Assembly (NCBI GenBank): GCA_963845485.1
Contig: CAWJSI010000013.1
Coordinates: forward strand, 1-64,000
DNA: 64,000 nucleotides
Direction: 5' to 3'
Source of the DNA: Bog-756 sp963845485
GTDB taxonomy: Bacteria > Actinomycetota > Acidimicrobiia > Acidimicrobiales > RAAP-2
Below the pieces are notes generated by a model. The model had not been told where the DNA came from and searched no databases. It saw only the letters and a program-made list of their open reading frames with translations. Numbering within the stretch: the first letter of the stretch is position 1; the number at the start of each line of letters is the position of its first letter. A program made the position numbers and the translations under genes. Below, one piece after another: positions 25,809 through 33,439 of this stretch.

Positions 25809-26834
25809 CTATGAGCGCAGCATCACCTTGATGCATTCTGCGGATCGGGCCGCCACGTTGGCATATCCCTCTGCAGCCTGGGCCAGTGGGAATGCATGGG
25901 TGATGATCCCCTCGGTGGAGATCCTCCCGCTGGTCACCAGGGGCACCAGTTCCTTCCAGGTCTGGTGGACCGGAGCGGTCGTCAAGCGCAGGGTCACACT
26001 CCGAAAGAGGGCCAACAGGATCGGCAGAGGATACGGGTCGAGGTCATGTACGCCGATAACCGAGACCGTGCCTCCGGGTCTCACGCAGGCAAAGGCATCG
26101 TTCAGGGTGGTGTCGAGCGCCACGGCGTCGATGACCGAATGGGCACCCCGTCCACCGGTGGCCTCCATGACCGCTTCCACCGTCGGACCCTCGATCGGAA
26201 CGGCTCCGGAGGCCTCGGCCAGTGCCCGCCGGCCGGCGACCGGGTCGACAGCGAGTACGGTGCCGGCTCCGAGAGCCAGAGCCGAACGCACGGCACACAG
26301 TCCCACCGCGCCAAGCCCGAATACCACGACGGTCCCCCCCGGCGGGGTATCGGCCCGCTTGGCTCCGATCCACCCGGTGTTGAGGTTGTCGGTCAACAAC
26401 AGCGCCGCCTCGTCATCGACTCCTGCTGGGATGGCCAACATCTGGAAGTCGGCTGAGGGAACAGCGACGCTGGTGGCCTGTCCTCCTCCGAGCGTCCCGG
26501 ATCCGAACACCTGGGGACCGTCGATGCAGGTGACCGGGTCACCGGTGTCGCAACCATCGCAGTGCCCGCAGCCGGTCACCGAAGCCGTGAGGACCCGGTC
26601 CCCAGGTCGAAACCGCCGCACGTCGGGTCCCACCTCCACCACCGTGCCGATGAACTCGTGGCCGATGGGAAAGCCGCCGCCAACTGGGATGTCACCGTCG
26701 TAGAAGTGCAGGTCCGAGCCGCAAATGGCACTGGCTTCGATGGCTACCACCGCACCGTCGGGTCCGGGTAGGACCGGATCGGGGGCTTCTGCGAGACCCA
26801 CCTGGCCGGGGCCTTCGATAACTACCTGGAGCAC
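25809..26834 (-). CDS. Zinc-dependent alcohol dehydrogenase (MDR family)
   Basis: 341-aa medium-chain dehydrogenase. The catalytic-zinc Cys is in AICGSDLHFYDG, the His-Glu pair in GHEFIG, the structural zinc cysteines in GCGHCDGCDTGDPVTC, and the NAD-binding Gly motif in VFGLGAVGLCAV. The GTG at 26834 is preferred because homology begins at VLQVVIEG; the longer frame to 27092 runs antisense through the monooxygenase gene. It is divergent from that monooxygenase and may act on the alcohol or ketone in the same pathway. Confidence 0.88.
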   Translation of the reverse strand: MLQVVIEGPGQVGLAEAPDPVLPGPDGAVVAIEASAICGSDLHFYDGDIPVGGGFPIGHEFIGTVVEVGPDVRRFRPGDRVLTASVTGCGHCDGCDTGDPVTCIDGPQVFGSGTLGGGQATSVAVPSADFQMLAIPAGVDDEAALLLTDNLNTGWIGAKRADTPPGGTVVVFGLGAVGLCAVRSALALGAGTVLAVDPVAGRRALAEASGAVPIEGPTVEAVMEATGGRGAHSVIDAVALDTTLNDAFACVRPGGTVSVIGVHDLDPYPLPILLALFRSVTLRLTTAPVHQTWKELVPLVTSGRISTEGIITHAFPLAQAAEGYANVAARSAECIKVMLRS

Positions 26835-26857
26835 TGCATCCTCCGATCTTGCAGTAG

Positions 26858-26877
26858 ACACAATCGAGAGTTTGTGT
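26858..26877. promoter_or_regulatory. Inverted repeat between the divergent dehydrogenase and monooxygenase genes
   Basis: ACACAA (26858-26863) and TTGTGT (26872-26877) form a perfect half-site pair with an 8-nt centre in the 94-bp divergent promoter region. The TetR gene downstream of the monooxygenase is the likely binder; this is inferred from layout only. Confidence 0.45.
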
Positions 26878-26928
26878 ACTATCACAGATCTGGCGGGCGC
26901 ACTGGCCCTCGCCGGGGAGAGGTGGGAC

Positions 26929-28857
26929 ATGCGCAACCCGCACGCAGGTGAGCCGTTCGAAGCCTCCGATGAGGACATCGCCTTGGCGCTTACTGACCTC
27001 AGCATCCCAACGCTGATGCTCTCGTTGGTCCATATGACCGGAGACCCAGAGTTGATCAGGGGGAAACTGAAGCCCGCTGGGCTCTTCCTCAACGAGGTCC
27101 AGGGCTACATGACCGAGGAGGACAAGGCCGAGGTTCGGGCCCTCGCACTCCCGATCATCGCCGACTACCGCGACCGCGGCTGCCCGGAGCCCGTCCCCAT
27201 TGAGCCCGACCTCATCCACGAGATGATGACTTGGTTGGTGTGTGAAGACGTCCCCTACGAGTACGTACCCATGCTTGTAGAAGAGATGGAGCTCGACGGC
27301 GCCGACGTGCGCCGAGTGGCACCGGCAGGCGACGAGGAAGCCCGTCAGGCCTTTCCGGTCGTCGTCATAGGGTGCGGTCAATCAGGGCTTTTGGCCGGCA
27401 TCCGTCTCAGCGAAGCGGGCATCCCCTTCACCATCGTCGAGAAGAACGCCGGCGTAGGGGGGACGTGGTGGGAGAACTCCTATCCCGGGGCGCGGGTCGA
27501 TGTCGGCAACCACTTCTACTGCTACAGCTTCGAGCCCAGCGACGCCTGGACTGAGTTCTTTGCCCAGCAGCCCGAGCTCCAGGCCTACTTCGAATCGGTC
27601 ATGACGAGACACGGCATCGAGAGCCACGTCCGGTGGGAGACCGAGGTCCTGGGGGCGAGCTGGGAGGACGACAGCGCCACTTGGTCGGTCAGGACCCGGG
27701 GCCCGGACGGCACCGAGGAGACGCTGACCGCCCGTGCGGTCATCTCGGCGGTGGGCCAGCTGAACCGGCCCCATGTGCCCGAGATCCCCGGCCAGGAGGA
27801 GTTCGCCGGCCCCGCTTTCCACTCGGCCCGCTGGGACCACGGGGTCGACCTCGCCGGCCGACGGGTGGCCCTGATCGGCGCCGGGGCCAGCGGCTTCCAG
27901 ATCGCGCCGACGATCGCTCCCGATGTGGCGCACCTCACCGTGTTCCAGCGCACCGCCCAGTGGATGTTTCCCAACCCGAATTACCACGAGGCCGTCGGGC
28001 CGGGGGTGCGCTGGGCGCTCCGACACCTGCCGTTCTACGGCCGCTGGTACCGGTTCCTCCTGTTCTGGCCGGGGTGCGACAAAGGGCTTGAGGCGGCCCG
28101 CGTCGACCCCAACTACCCCGATCCGCAGCGGGCCGTCAGCGAGACCAACGAGTTCACCCGGCAGATGTTCACCGAGTGGATCACCAGCCAGGTCGGAGAC
28201 GATCCTGAGCTGATCGCCAAGGTGGTTCCTGACTATCCGGCCACCGGCAAGCGCACCCTGCAGGACAATGGAAGCTGGCTCCGCACCCTGACCCGGGACA
28301 ACGTGGATCTGATCCGTACGGCCATCGATCACATCGAGTCCGATGCCGTCGTCACCACCGACGGCGTGCGGCACCCGGCCGACATCCTCGTCTACGCCAC
28401 GGGCTTCCACGCCAATAGGGTGCTCTGGCCGATGGAGATCACCGGTCGGGAAGGTGCGGATCTCCGCGCCACGTGGGGTGAGCGTCCGGCGGCGTACCTG
28501 GGGATCACGGTCCCGGGCTTTCCCAACCTGTTCTGCATGTATGGCCCGGGAACAAACCTGGCCCACGGCGGCAGTTTGATCTTCCACTCCGAGTGCCAAA
28601 TGCGGTACATCACCCAGTGTCTGGACGTCCTCATCGGCGAGGGACGTCATTCGATGGAGCCGAGACAAGAACGCTACGACGACTGGCACGAGCGGTCTCA
28701 GCGCGAGATGAAGACGCTGGTGTGGTCTCAGCCTTCCGTGAAGCACTCCTTTTTCAAAAATGCCTACGGAGAAATCCATGTGCTGAGTCCGTGGCGGCTG
28801 GTCGACTACTGGAGCTGGACCAAGCAGGTCGATGTGGGCGACTTCGAGCTCCGCTGA
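26929..28857 (+). CDS. FAD-dependent Baeyer-Villiger-type monooxygenase
   Basis: 642 aa. An N-terminal helical extension of about 140 residues precedes the flavoprotein core. The FAD Rossmann motif is VVVIGCGQSGLLAG, followed by GVGGTWWENSYPGARVD, typical of BVMO-type enzymes; a second NADPH Rossmann motif is GRRVALIGAGASGFQIAPTI, after which FQRTAQWMFPNP follows, and ILVYATGFHAN is the C-terminal ATG motif. These enzymes insert oxygen next to ketones, for instance in steroids or cyclic ketones. The start ATG is chosen because GGGGAGAGG lies six bases upstream. The TetR gene follows after 2 nt. Confidence 0.9.
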   Translation: MRNPHAGEPFEASDEDIALALTDLSIPTLMLSLVHMTGDPELIRGKLKPAGLFLNEVQGYMTEEDKAEVRALALPIIADYRDRGCPEPVPIEPDLIHEMMTWLVCEDVPYEYVPMLVEEMELDGADVRRVAPAGDEEARQAFPVVVIGCGQSGLLAGIRLSEAGIPFTIVEKNAGVGGTWWENSYPGARVDVGNHFYCYSFEPSDAWTEFFAQQPELQAYFESVMTRHGIESHVRWETEVLGASWEDDSATWSVRTRGPDGTEETLTARAVISAVGQLNRPHVPEIPGQEEFAGPAFHSARWDHGVDLAGRRVALIGAGASGFQIAPTIAPDVAHLTVFQRTAQWMFPNPNYHEAVGPGVRWALRHLPFYGRWYRFLLFWPGCDKGLEAARVDPNYPDPQRAVSETNEFTRQMFTEWITSQVGDDPELIAKVVPDYPATGKRTLQDNGSWLRTLTRDNVDLIRTAIDHIESDAVVTTDGVRHPADILVYATGFHANRVLWPMEITGREGADLRATWGERPAAYLGITVPGFPNLFCMYGPGTNLAHGGSLIFHSECQMRYITQCLDVLIGEGRHSMEPRQERYDDWHERSQREMKTLVWSQPSVKHSFFKNAYGEIHVLSPWRLVDYWSWTKQVDVGDFELR

Positions 28858-28859
28858 CC

Positions 28860-29471
28860 TTGACCACCACGATCCCTGTCCCCAGCTCAACTGACGCCGA
28901 CAGCCGCCCGTCCTCCCGAGACCGGCTGTTGGACGCTACCGAGCGCTGTCTGCGCCAGTCGGGGCTCAAGCGGATCACCATGACCGAAGTGGCCCGAGAG
29001 GCCGGCTTGTCGCGGGCCTGGCTCTACCGGCAGTTCCCGGACAAATCGGCGCTCATCCTCGCCGCCCTGGCCCGCATTGACGAGCAGTTCTGGGCCGACG
29101 CCCATGCCAGGGTCTCGGCTGCACGGGGTCTCTCGGCACGAGTAGCCGAGGCGGTGGTGCTGTCTCGGGAACAGCGGCCCGGGGCCCTCCTCATCGAGTT
29201 GCGGACACGCGAGCCCGAGGCCTTCGCCGCCGTGATGGGTACGGGTCTTCGGGAGATGATGCCGGGAATGGCCACGTTCTGGCATGGGTACCTCGAGGAG
29301 TCCATGCTGGAGGGTGAGGTCCGCTCCGACATCGACGTCGGCAGGGCAGGCGAATGGGTGATGCGTATGGTGCTTTCGCTCGTCACGGTGCCCGGGCACA
29401 CCGTGGACGTGGACGACCGTATCGCCGTCGAGTGCTTTCTGGACGAGTTCCTCGTGACCGGATTGGGCTGA
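28860..29471 (+). CDS. TetR family transcriptional regulator
   Basis: 203 aa from TTG, 2 nt after the monooxygenase stop. The N-terminal HTH is clear: RDRLLDATERCLRQSG, ITMTEVAREAGLSRAWLYRQF and PDKSALILAAL (about residues 17-70). The C-terminal ligand domain is unrelated to known ligands. Genes of this kind usually repress their own operon, here the monooxygenase and perhaps the divergent alcohol dehydrogenase, in response to the pathway substrate. The longer frame beginning at 28593 is antisense or shadow reading through the monooxygenase. Confidence 0.87.
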   Translation: MTTTIPVPSSTDADSRPSSRDRLLDATERCLRQSGLKRITMTEVAREAGLSRAWLYRQFPDKSALILAALARIDEQFWADAHARVSAARGLSARVAEAVVLSREQRPGALLIELRTREPEAFAAVMGTGLREMMPGMATFWHGYLEESMLEGEVRSDIDVGRAGEWVMRMVLSLVTVPGHTVDVDDRIAVECFLDEFLVTGLG

Positions 29472-29523
29472 CCCCCGGATCCGAGAAGACCTCTCGTCCC
29501 CACTGCCCGCTACCCTGAGCGCG

Positions 29524-30312
29524 GTGTGTCTCCTCGTATTCGCATGGGACCCCGACTCGGAGTTCCCGTTGATGGTGGCGGCGAACCGGGACGAGCGCCT
29601 CGACCGCCCAGCTCACGCCATCGACGTGCTGTCCGAACAGGGTCCGCGGATCATTGGTGGACGAGATGATCTGGCCGGCGGGACCTGGCTGGCCGTCAAC
29701 GAACAGGGTGTGGTGGCCGGGCTGACCAACCGGCCCGCCCCCGGGGGCCGGGACCTTACCAAGCGGTCACGGGGCGAACTGCCCTTGTTGCTCACATCCC
29801 AACCCACTGCGGCGGCGGCGGTCACCGAGATGGTCAGGAGAGTCGTACCCGGCCAGTACAACCCGGCGTGGCTGTTGGTGGGTGACCGGCGCTCGCTCAC
29901 CTACATCGAGTTGGCCTCGGACCTGGCCCCGGTCGCCGTGGCGCTGGAACCGGGCGTCCATGTCCTGGAGAATGTGGCCCTGTCCGACCCGTCGGCCAAG
30001 GCCGACCGGGTGCGGAGCGTCATCGACGAGAGTCGCCGCCAGGGATCAGGAGTGTGGGCCGTACTGACGTCGGTGCTGGCCGACCACGTCCTGCCGCCGG
30101 GAGCCGCCACAGCCACCTTTGGCGACGACCGGTCCCCACGTCCGGAGGCCACCATGGCAGCATGTGTCCATACCGACGATTACGGCACCCGGTCGGCGGC
30201 CGTGGTGCGGGTGCCTGCCGGGCAGGGTCGGCCCGAGATGCTGGTGGCCGATGGTCCGCCGTGCACAACCACCTTCGAGGACGTCACAGCCCTGTGGTCC
30301 GCTCCCCACTGA
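29524..30312 (+). CDS. NRDE/TANGO2 family protein
   Basis: 262 aa from GTG. The N-terminal nucleophile-like start CLLVFAWDP, the namesake AANRDERLDRP and the GGRDDLAGGTWLAVNEQG and GLTNRP motifs (residues about 2-72) are the family signature. TANGO2 relatives have been linked to haem trafficking in eukaryotes; the bacterial role is uncertain. The conserved Cys2 after the initiator suggests an N-terminal-nucleophile-like fold. Confidence 0.85.
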   Translation: MCLLVFAWDPDSEFPLMVAANRDERLDRPAHAIDVLSEQGPRIIGGRDDLAGGTWLAVNEQGVVAGLTNRPAPGGRDLTKRSRGELPLLLTSQPTAAAAVTEMVRRVVPGQYNPAWLLVGDRRSLTYIELASDLAPVAVALEPGVHVLENVALSDPSAKADRVRSVIDESRRQGSGVWAVLTSVLADHVLPPGAATATFGDDRSPRPEATMAACVHTDDYGTRSAAVVRVPAGQGRPEMLVADGPPCTTTFEDVTALWSAPH

Positions 30313-30351
30313 AGCGTCTGCCTCCGGGACCTGTCGGTTGGTGGTCACCCT

Positions 30352-31500
30352 TCACGGCGTACTCCCTCCCCACCGCCGTGGTGCCGGTTCCACCACCACC
30401 TCGGGGCGTTGCAGACGAGGGGCCCGTTGGGGCGGGCGGTTGGGGGCCACGGGTCCGGAGCGAAGATGGTGTCGGGTGCCCGTCCACGGTGCCGGCGGCG
30501 CTGTCAGGTGGTCAGCCAACCGGTAGGCGACCGTTTCGTAGTTGACCCGCCAGCCCCGGAAGTCGGGCCACGCCTCCTCGGCCGTCCGCTCCATGGAGAA
30601 CCCGACGTGCTCCAACATCGCCACGGCTTCCTCGAACTCCTCGAAGGTGAGCACGATCGGGCCCTCGGGATTGGGGTCGGGGTCCACGCTCCACCCGAGC
30701 ATCGTGGCGATTCGGTTGAGGGCGGTGAAGCCCATGCGAAGGCAGAGCCGGGACTGGGACGAAGCGGTGCTCGGCGCTAAGGCGAGATGCATCGCTGCGC
30801 CGTCGAGGACGGCAATCAGTCCCACCAACCAGGAGAACCAGGGCTGGGGCGAGCGAAACAGCAGCATGACCGGGTAGGTGGTGTGACTCTCTGCCAGTTC
30901 GGCGGACCATTCCTCCCATGATGAGTAGAAGTCGGGGAGGGTGTCGATGATGCCGACGAGCTGGTGACGAGCCAGCACTTCGGGGCCCCAAGCCGGGATC
31001 CCGGCCCGGCTCTCCAACATGGCGACCAGGCTCTCGCGGCGGTTGAACGCCCCATATAGAGCGGGCAGGTAGGCGATCTGGAGGGCGACGATGACCACCC
31101 AGGTGGCACCGGCGGCGATGTCGACGGCTTCGTTGGCCGGTCCACTCAGGTCGATGGTGCCGACGGTGAACACCGCCCCGGTGGCCTGAGCCAGCGCCGA
31201 GACGAAGGAGTGGGTCGTACCCTCGAGCATCAAGGCGTACCCGACGATGAAGCCCCCGGCCCAGAACAGCAGTTGGGCGATGAGGGCCACGGGTGCGGTC
31301 GGAGCAAGCAGGGCGTCCTTGCCTTCATAGGTTTTGGCCAGTCGGGACAGGGCGATGAAACTGACCTGCACCAGCCGGTTAGCCCACGACGAGACCCGCT
31401 CGAATCCCCGCGGCTCCCGGGGGAGCACGATGGTGAACAAGACGCTGGCCGACGTGAGCAGCACCAGGATGAGCCCGACGACGAAGAACAGTGTGCTCAC
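30352..31500 (-). CDS. Multi-pass membrane protein with a channel-like pore segment
   Basis: 382 aa. Hydrophobic helices lie at about residues 5-27, 66-92, 133-150 and 215-240. Between the second and third is SALAQATGAVFTVGTIDLSG, resembling the pore helix and selectivity filter (TVGTG-like) of two-transmembrane potassium channels. A soluble C-terminal part of about 140 residues, with helix and a disordered Pro/Arg-rich tail, follows. Channel function is inference; the filter departs from TVGYG. Convergent with the NRDE gene. Confidence 0.6.
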   Translation of the reverse strand: MSTLFFVVGLILVLLTSASVLFTIVLPREPRGFERVSSWANRLVQVSFIALSRLAKTYEGKDALLAPTAPVALIAQLLFWAGGFIVGYALMLEGTTHSFVSALAQATGAVFTVGTIDLSGPANEAVDIAAGATWVVIVALQIAYLPALYGAFNRRESLVAMLESRAGIPAWGPEVLARHQLVGIIDTLPDFYSSWEEWSAELAESHTTYPVMLLFRSPQPWFSWLVGLIAVLDGAAMHLALAPSTASSQSRLCLRMGFTALNRIATMLGWSVDPDPNPEGPIVLTFEEFEEAVAMLEHVGFSMERTAEEAWPDFRGWRVNYETVAYRLADHLTAPPAPWTGTRHHLRSGPVAPNRPPQRAPRLQRPEVVVEPAPRRWGGSTP

Positions 31501-31692
31501 GCTCGGGCTCCACCGGGTGCGCCCCGCCGCCGTCCCGGCACCGGGATCGTGGGCTGCTCGACGGTGTACGGCATCTGCGACATGGTAGGACCACCGGATC
31601 GAAGGTGCCGCGTCTCACCGGTTGGCGGCATCCCGTGGCCAAGCGCTGGGAGGCCGGACAAGGGTGTCAGCACCGGTCGAGAGGGAGGGCGA

Positions 31693-32001
31693 ATGGATAG
31701 CGGAGCAGGCAGCGACGTAGTCGACCGGACCGGCGAGGGACGGTTCGTCCTCGATATCGACGGGAAGGTGGCGGAACTCGTGTACCGGGTTGATGGGACC
31801 AATCTGGTGCTGATCCACACCGAGGTCCCGAGTGAGCTCGAGGGTCGCGGCCTCGGCGGGGTCCTGGTTCGGGGTGCCCTCGATCGAGCACTTCGCGACG
31901 GACTGACCGTTGTGCCCCTCTGCCCGTTTGCCCGACGGTGGCTGAAGCGCCACCCTGACGATGCCACCCGGGTCCCCATCGACTGGGCACTCGGCACCTA
32001 G
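31693..32001 (+). CDS. GNAT-like acetyltransferase (YjdJ type)
   Basis: 102-aa minimal GNAT protein: strand GRFVLDIDGKVAELVYRV, HTEVPSELEGRGLGGVLV with the acetyl-CoA pyrophosphate loop (EGRGLG), and VVPLCPFARRWLKRHPD near the C-terminus, which are the hallmarks of the YjdJ/acetyltransf_CG family. The ATG is fixed by GAGGGAGGGCGA upstream and family length. Target unknown. Confidence 0.88.
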   Translation: MDSGAGSDVVDRTGEGRFVLDIDGKVAELVYRVDGTNLVLIHTEVPSELEGRGLGGVLVRGALDRALRDGLTVVPLCPFARRWLKRHPDDATRVPIDWALGT

Positions 32002-32068
32002 ACGGTCACGTCGGAGCCCACCGGGCTGCCGGAATAGGACCCGGAGCCGTCGGCCGGGCATCCATTCC

Positions 32069-32082
32069 TAGAACCGGTTCTA
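32069..32082. promoter_or_regulatory. KstR-type operator upstream of the thiolase
   Basis: TAGAACCGGTTCTA is a perfect 14-bp palindrome and matches the mycobacterial KstR consensus TNNAACNNGTTNNA at every defined position. A -10-like TATACT (32081-32086) overlaps its right end. It is 98 bp upstream of the thiolase start. Confidence 0.75.
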
Positions 32083-32180
32083 TACTTGGGGAGGCCAGCC
32101 GGAGCCGCTTCCGCGCCGATGGGCAGCCCGCCGTACTGAACGCAGTAGTCACGAGACCGACTCCTCAAGGGGGATTCACC

Positions 32181-33341
32181 ATGGCCCAACCAGTGATCGT
32201 CGATGCAGTCCGTACCCCGATCGGAAAGCGCAACGGGTGGATGTCCGGTTTTCACGCTGCCGAGCTGCTGGGCAACGCCCAGGTCGAACTGGTCAAGCGG
32301 GCCGGTGTCGATCCGGGCGAGGTGGAGCAGATCGTGGGCGGCTGCGTCACCCAGGCCGGCGAGCAGGCCTCCAACGTCACGCGGACGGCCTGGTTGAGTC
32401 AGGGTCTGCCCTACGAGGTGGCTGCCACCACCATCGACTGCCAGTGTGGGTCAGCCCAGCAGGCCAACAACTTTGTGGCCAACCTGATCAGTGCCGATGC
32501 CATCGAAACCGGTATCGCCTGCGGTGTCGAGGCGATGAGCCGGGTCGGTCTCGGGGCCAACGCCTTCAACGGTCCGGGCCGGTCCAAGCCCGAGGAGTTT
32601 CCCTGGGACATGCCCGATCAGTTCGGCGCCGCCGAGCGGATCGCCCAAAAGTACGAGATCACCCGCGACGATGTCGATTGGCTGGGTTTCGAATCACAAC
32701 GCAAGGCGGCTGTGGCCGTGGCGGAGGGACGGTTCGAGCGCGAGATCGTCCCCCTCGAGGTCCCGGTGGTCGGCCCCGACGGTCCGACCGGGGAGAAGGC
32801 CCTCATCAGCAAGGACCAAGGACCGCGGGACACCACCCGTGAGGGCCTCGCCGGGCTGAAGCCCGTCCTGCCCGATGGGATGCACACTGCCGGCAACAGT
32901 TCGCAGATCTCCGACGGTGCCGCCGCCGTTCTGTGGATGTCCGAAGGTAAGGCGGCCGAGGCCGGCCTGCGACCCCGAGCTCGCATCGTGGCTCAGACGC
33001 TCGTCGGTTCCGACCCCTACTACCACCTCGACGGTCCCATCGCCGCCACGGCCGATGTCCTGCGCAAGGCCGGGATGACCATGGATGACATTGACATTTT
33101 CGAGGTGAACGAGGCATTCGCCTCGGTGGTGATGTCCTGGGGCAAGGTGCATGAGGTCGATTGGGACAAGGTCAATGTGAACGGTGGGGCCATAGCCCTC
33201 GGCCATCCCGTCGGTTCCACCGGCGCCCGGCTGATCACCACCGCTCTCCATGAGTTGGAGCGGAGCGACAAGAACCTGGCCCTGATCTCCATGTGCTGTG
33301 GAGGCGCCCTGGCCACGGGCACCATCATCGAACGGATCTGA
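32181..33341 (+). CDS. Acetyl-CoA acetyltransferase (FadA5-like thiolase)
   Basis: 386-aa thiolase. The nucleophilic Cys89 is in TTIDCQCGSAQQAN, the conserved His in NEAFASV and GHPVGSTGARL, and the second catalytic Cys in MCCGGALATG. The DCQCGSxQQAN loop is characteristic of the FadA5-type steroid side-chain thiolases of actinobacteria, which remove acetyl or propionyl units from the 3-ketoacyl-CoA side chain. AAGGGGG precedes the ATG. A KstR-type operator upstream agrees with a steroid or related lipid role. Confidence 0.9.
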   Translation: MAQPVIVDAVRTPIGKRNGWMSGFHAAELLGNAQVELVKRAGVDPGEVEQIVGGCVTQAGEQASNVTRTAWLSQGLPYEVAATTIDCQCGSAQQANNFVANLISADAIETGIACGVEAMSRVGLGANAFNGPGRSKPEEFPWDMPDQFGAAERIAQKYEITRDDVDWLGFESQRKAAVAVAEGRFEREIVPLEVPVVGPDGPTGEKALISKDQGPRDTTREGLAGLKPVLPDGMHTAGNSSQISDGAAAVLWMSEGKAAEAGLRPRARIVAQTLVGSDPYYHLDGPIAATADVLRKAGMTMDDIDIFEVNEAFASVVMSWGKVHEVDWDKVNVNGGAIALGHPVGSTGARLITTALHELERSDKNLALISMCCGGALATGTIIERI

Positions 33342-33439
33342 CCGCACGAGTCGGCCGATCCAAACGGATCGGCCGACGCCACCGTCGGATCCCAGACTGA
33401 CCATGGCGCTGTCGGCTCGATTGGGAGTAGTACGGGGTT

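Noticed and set aside
27382..28890. Long minus-strand frame over the monooxygenase gene
   Set aside because: Exact shadow of a gene with intact FAD and NADPH motifs; no independent similarity.
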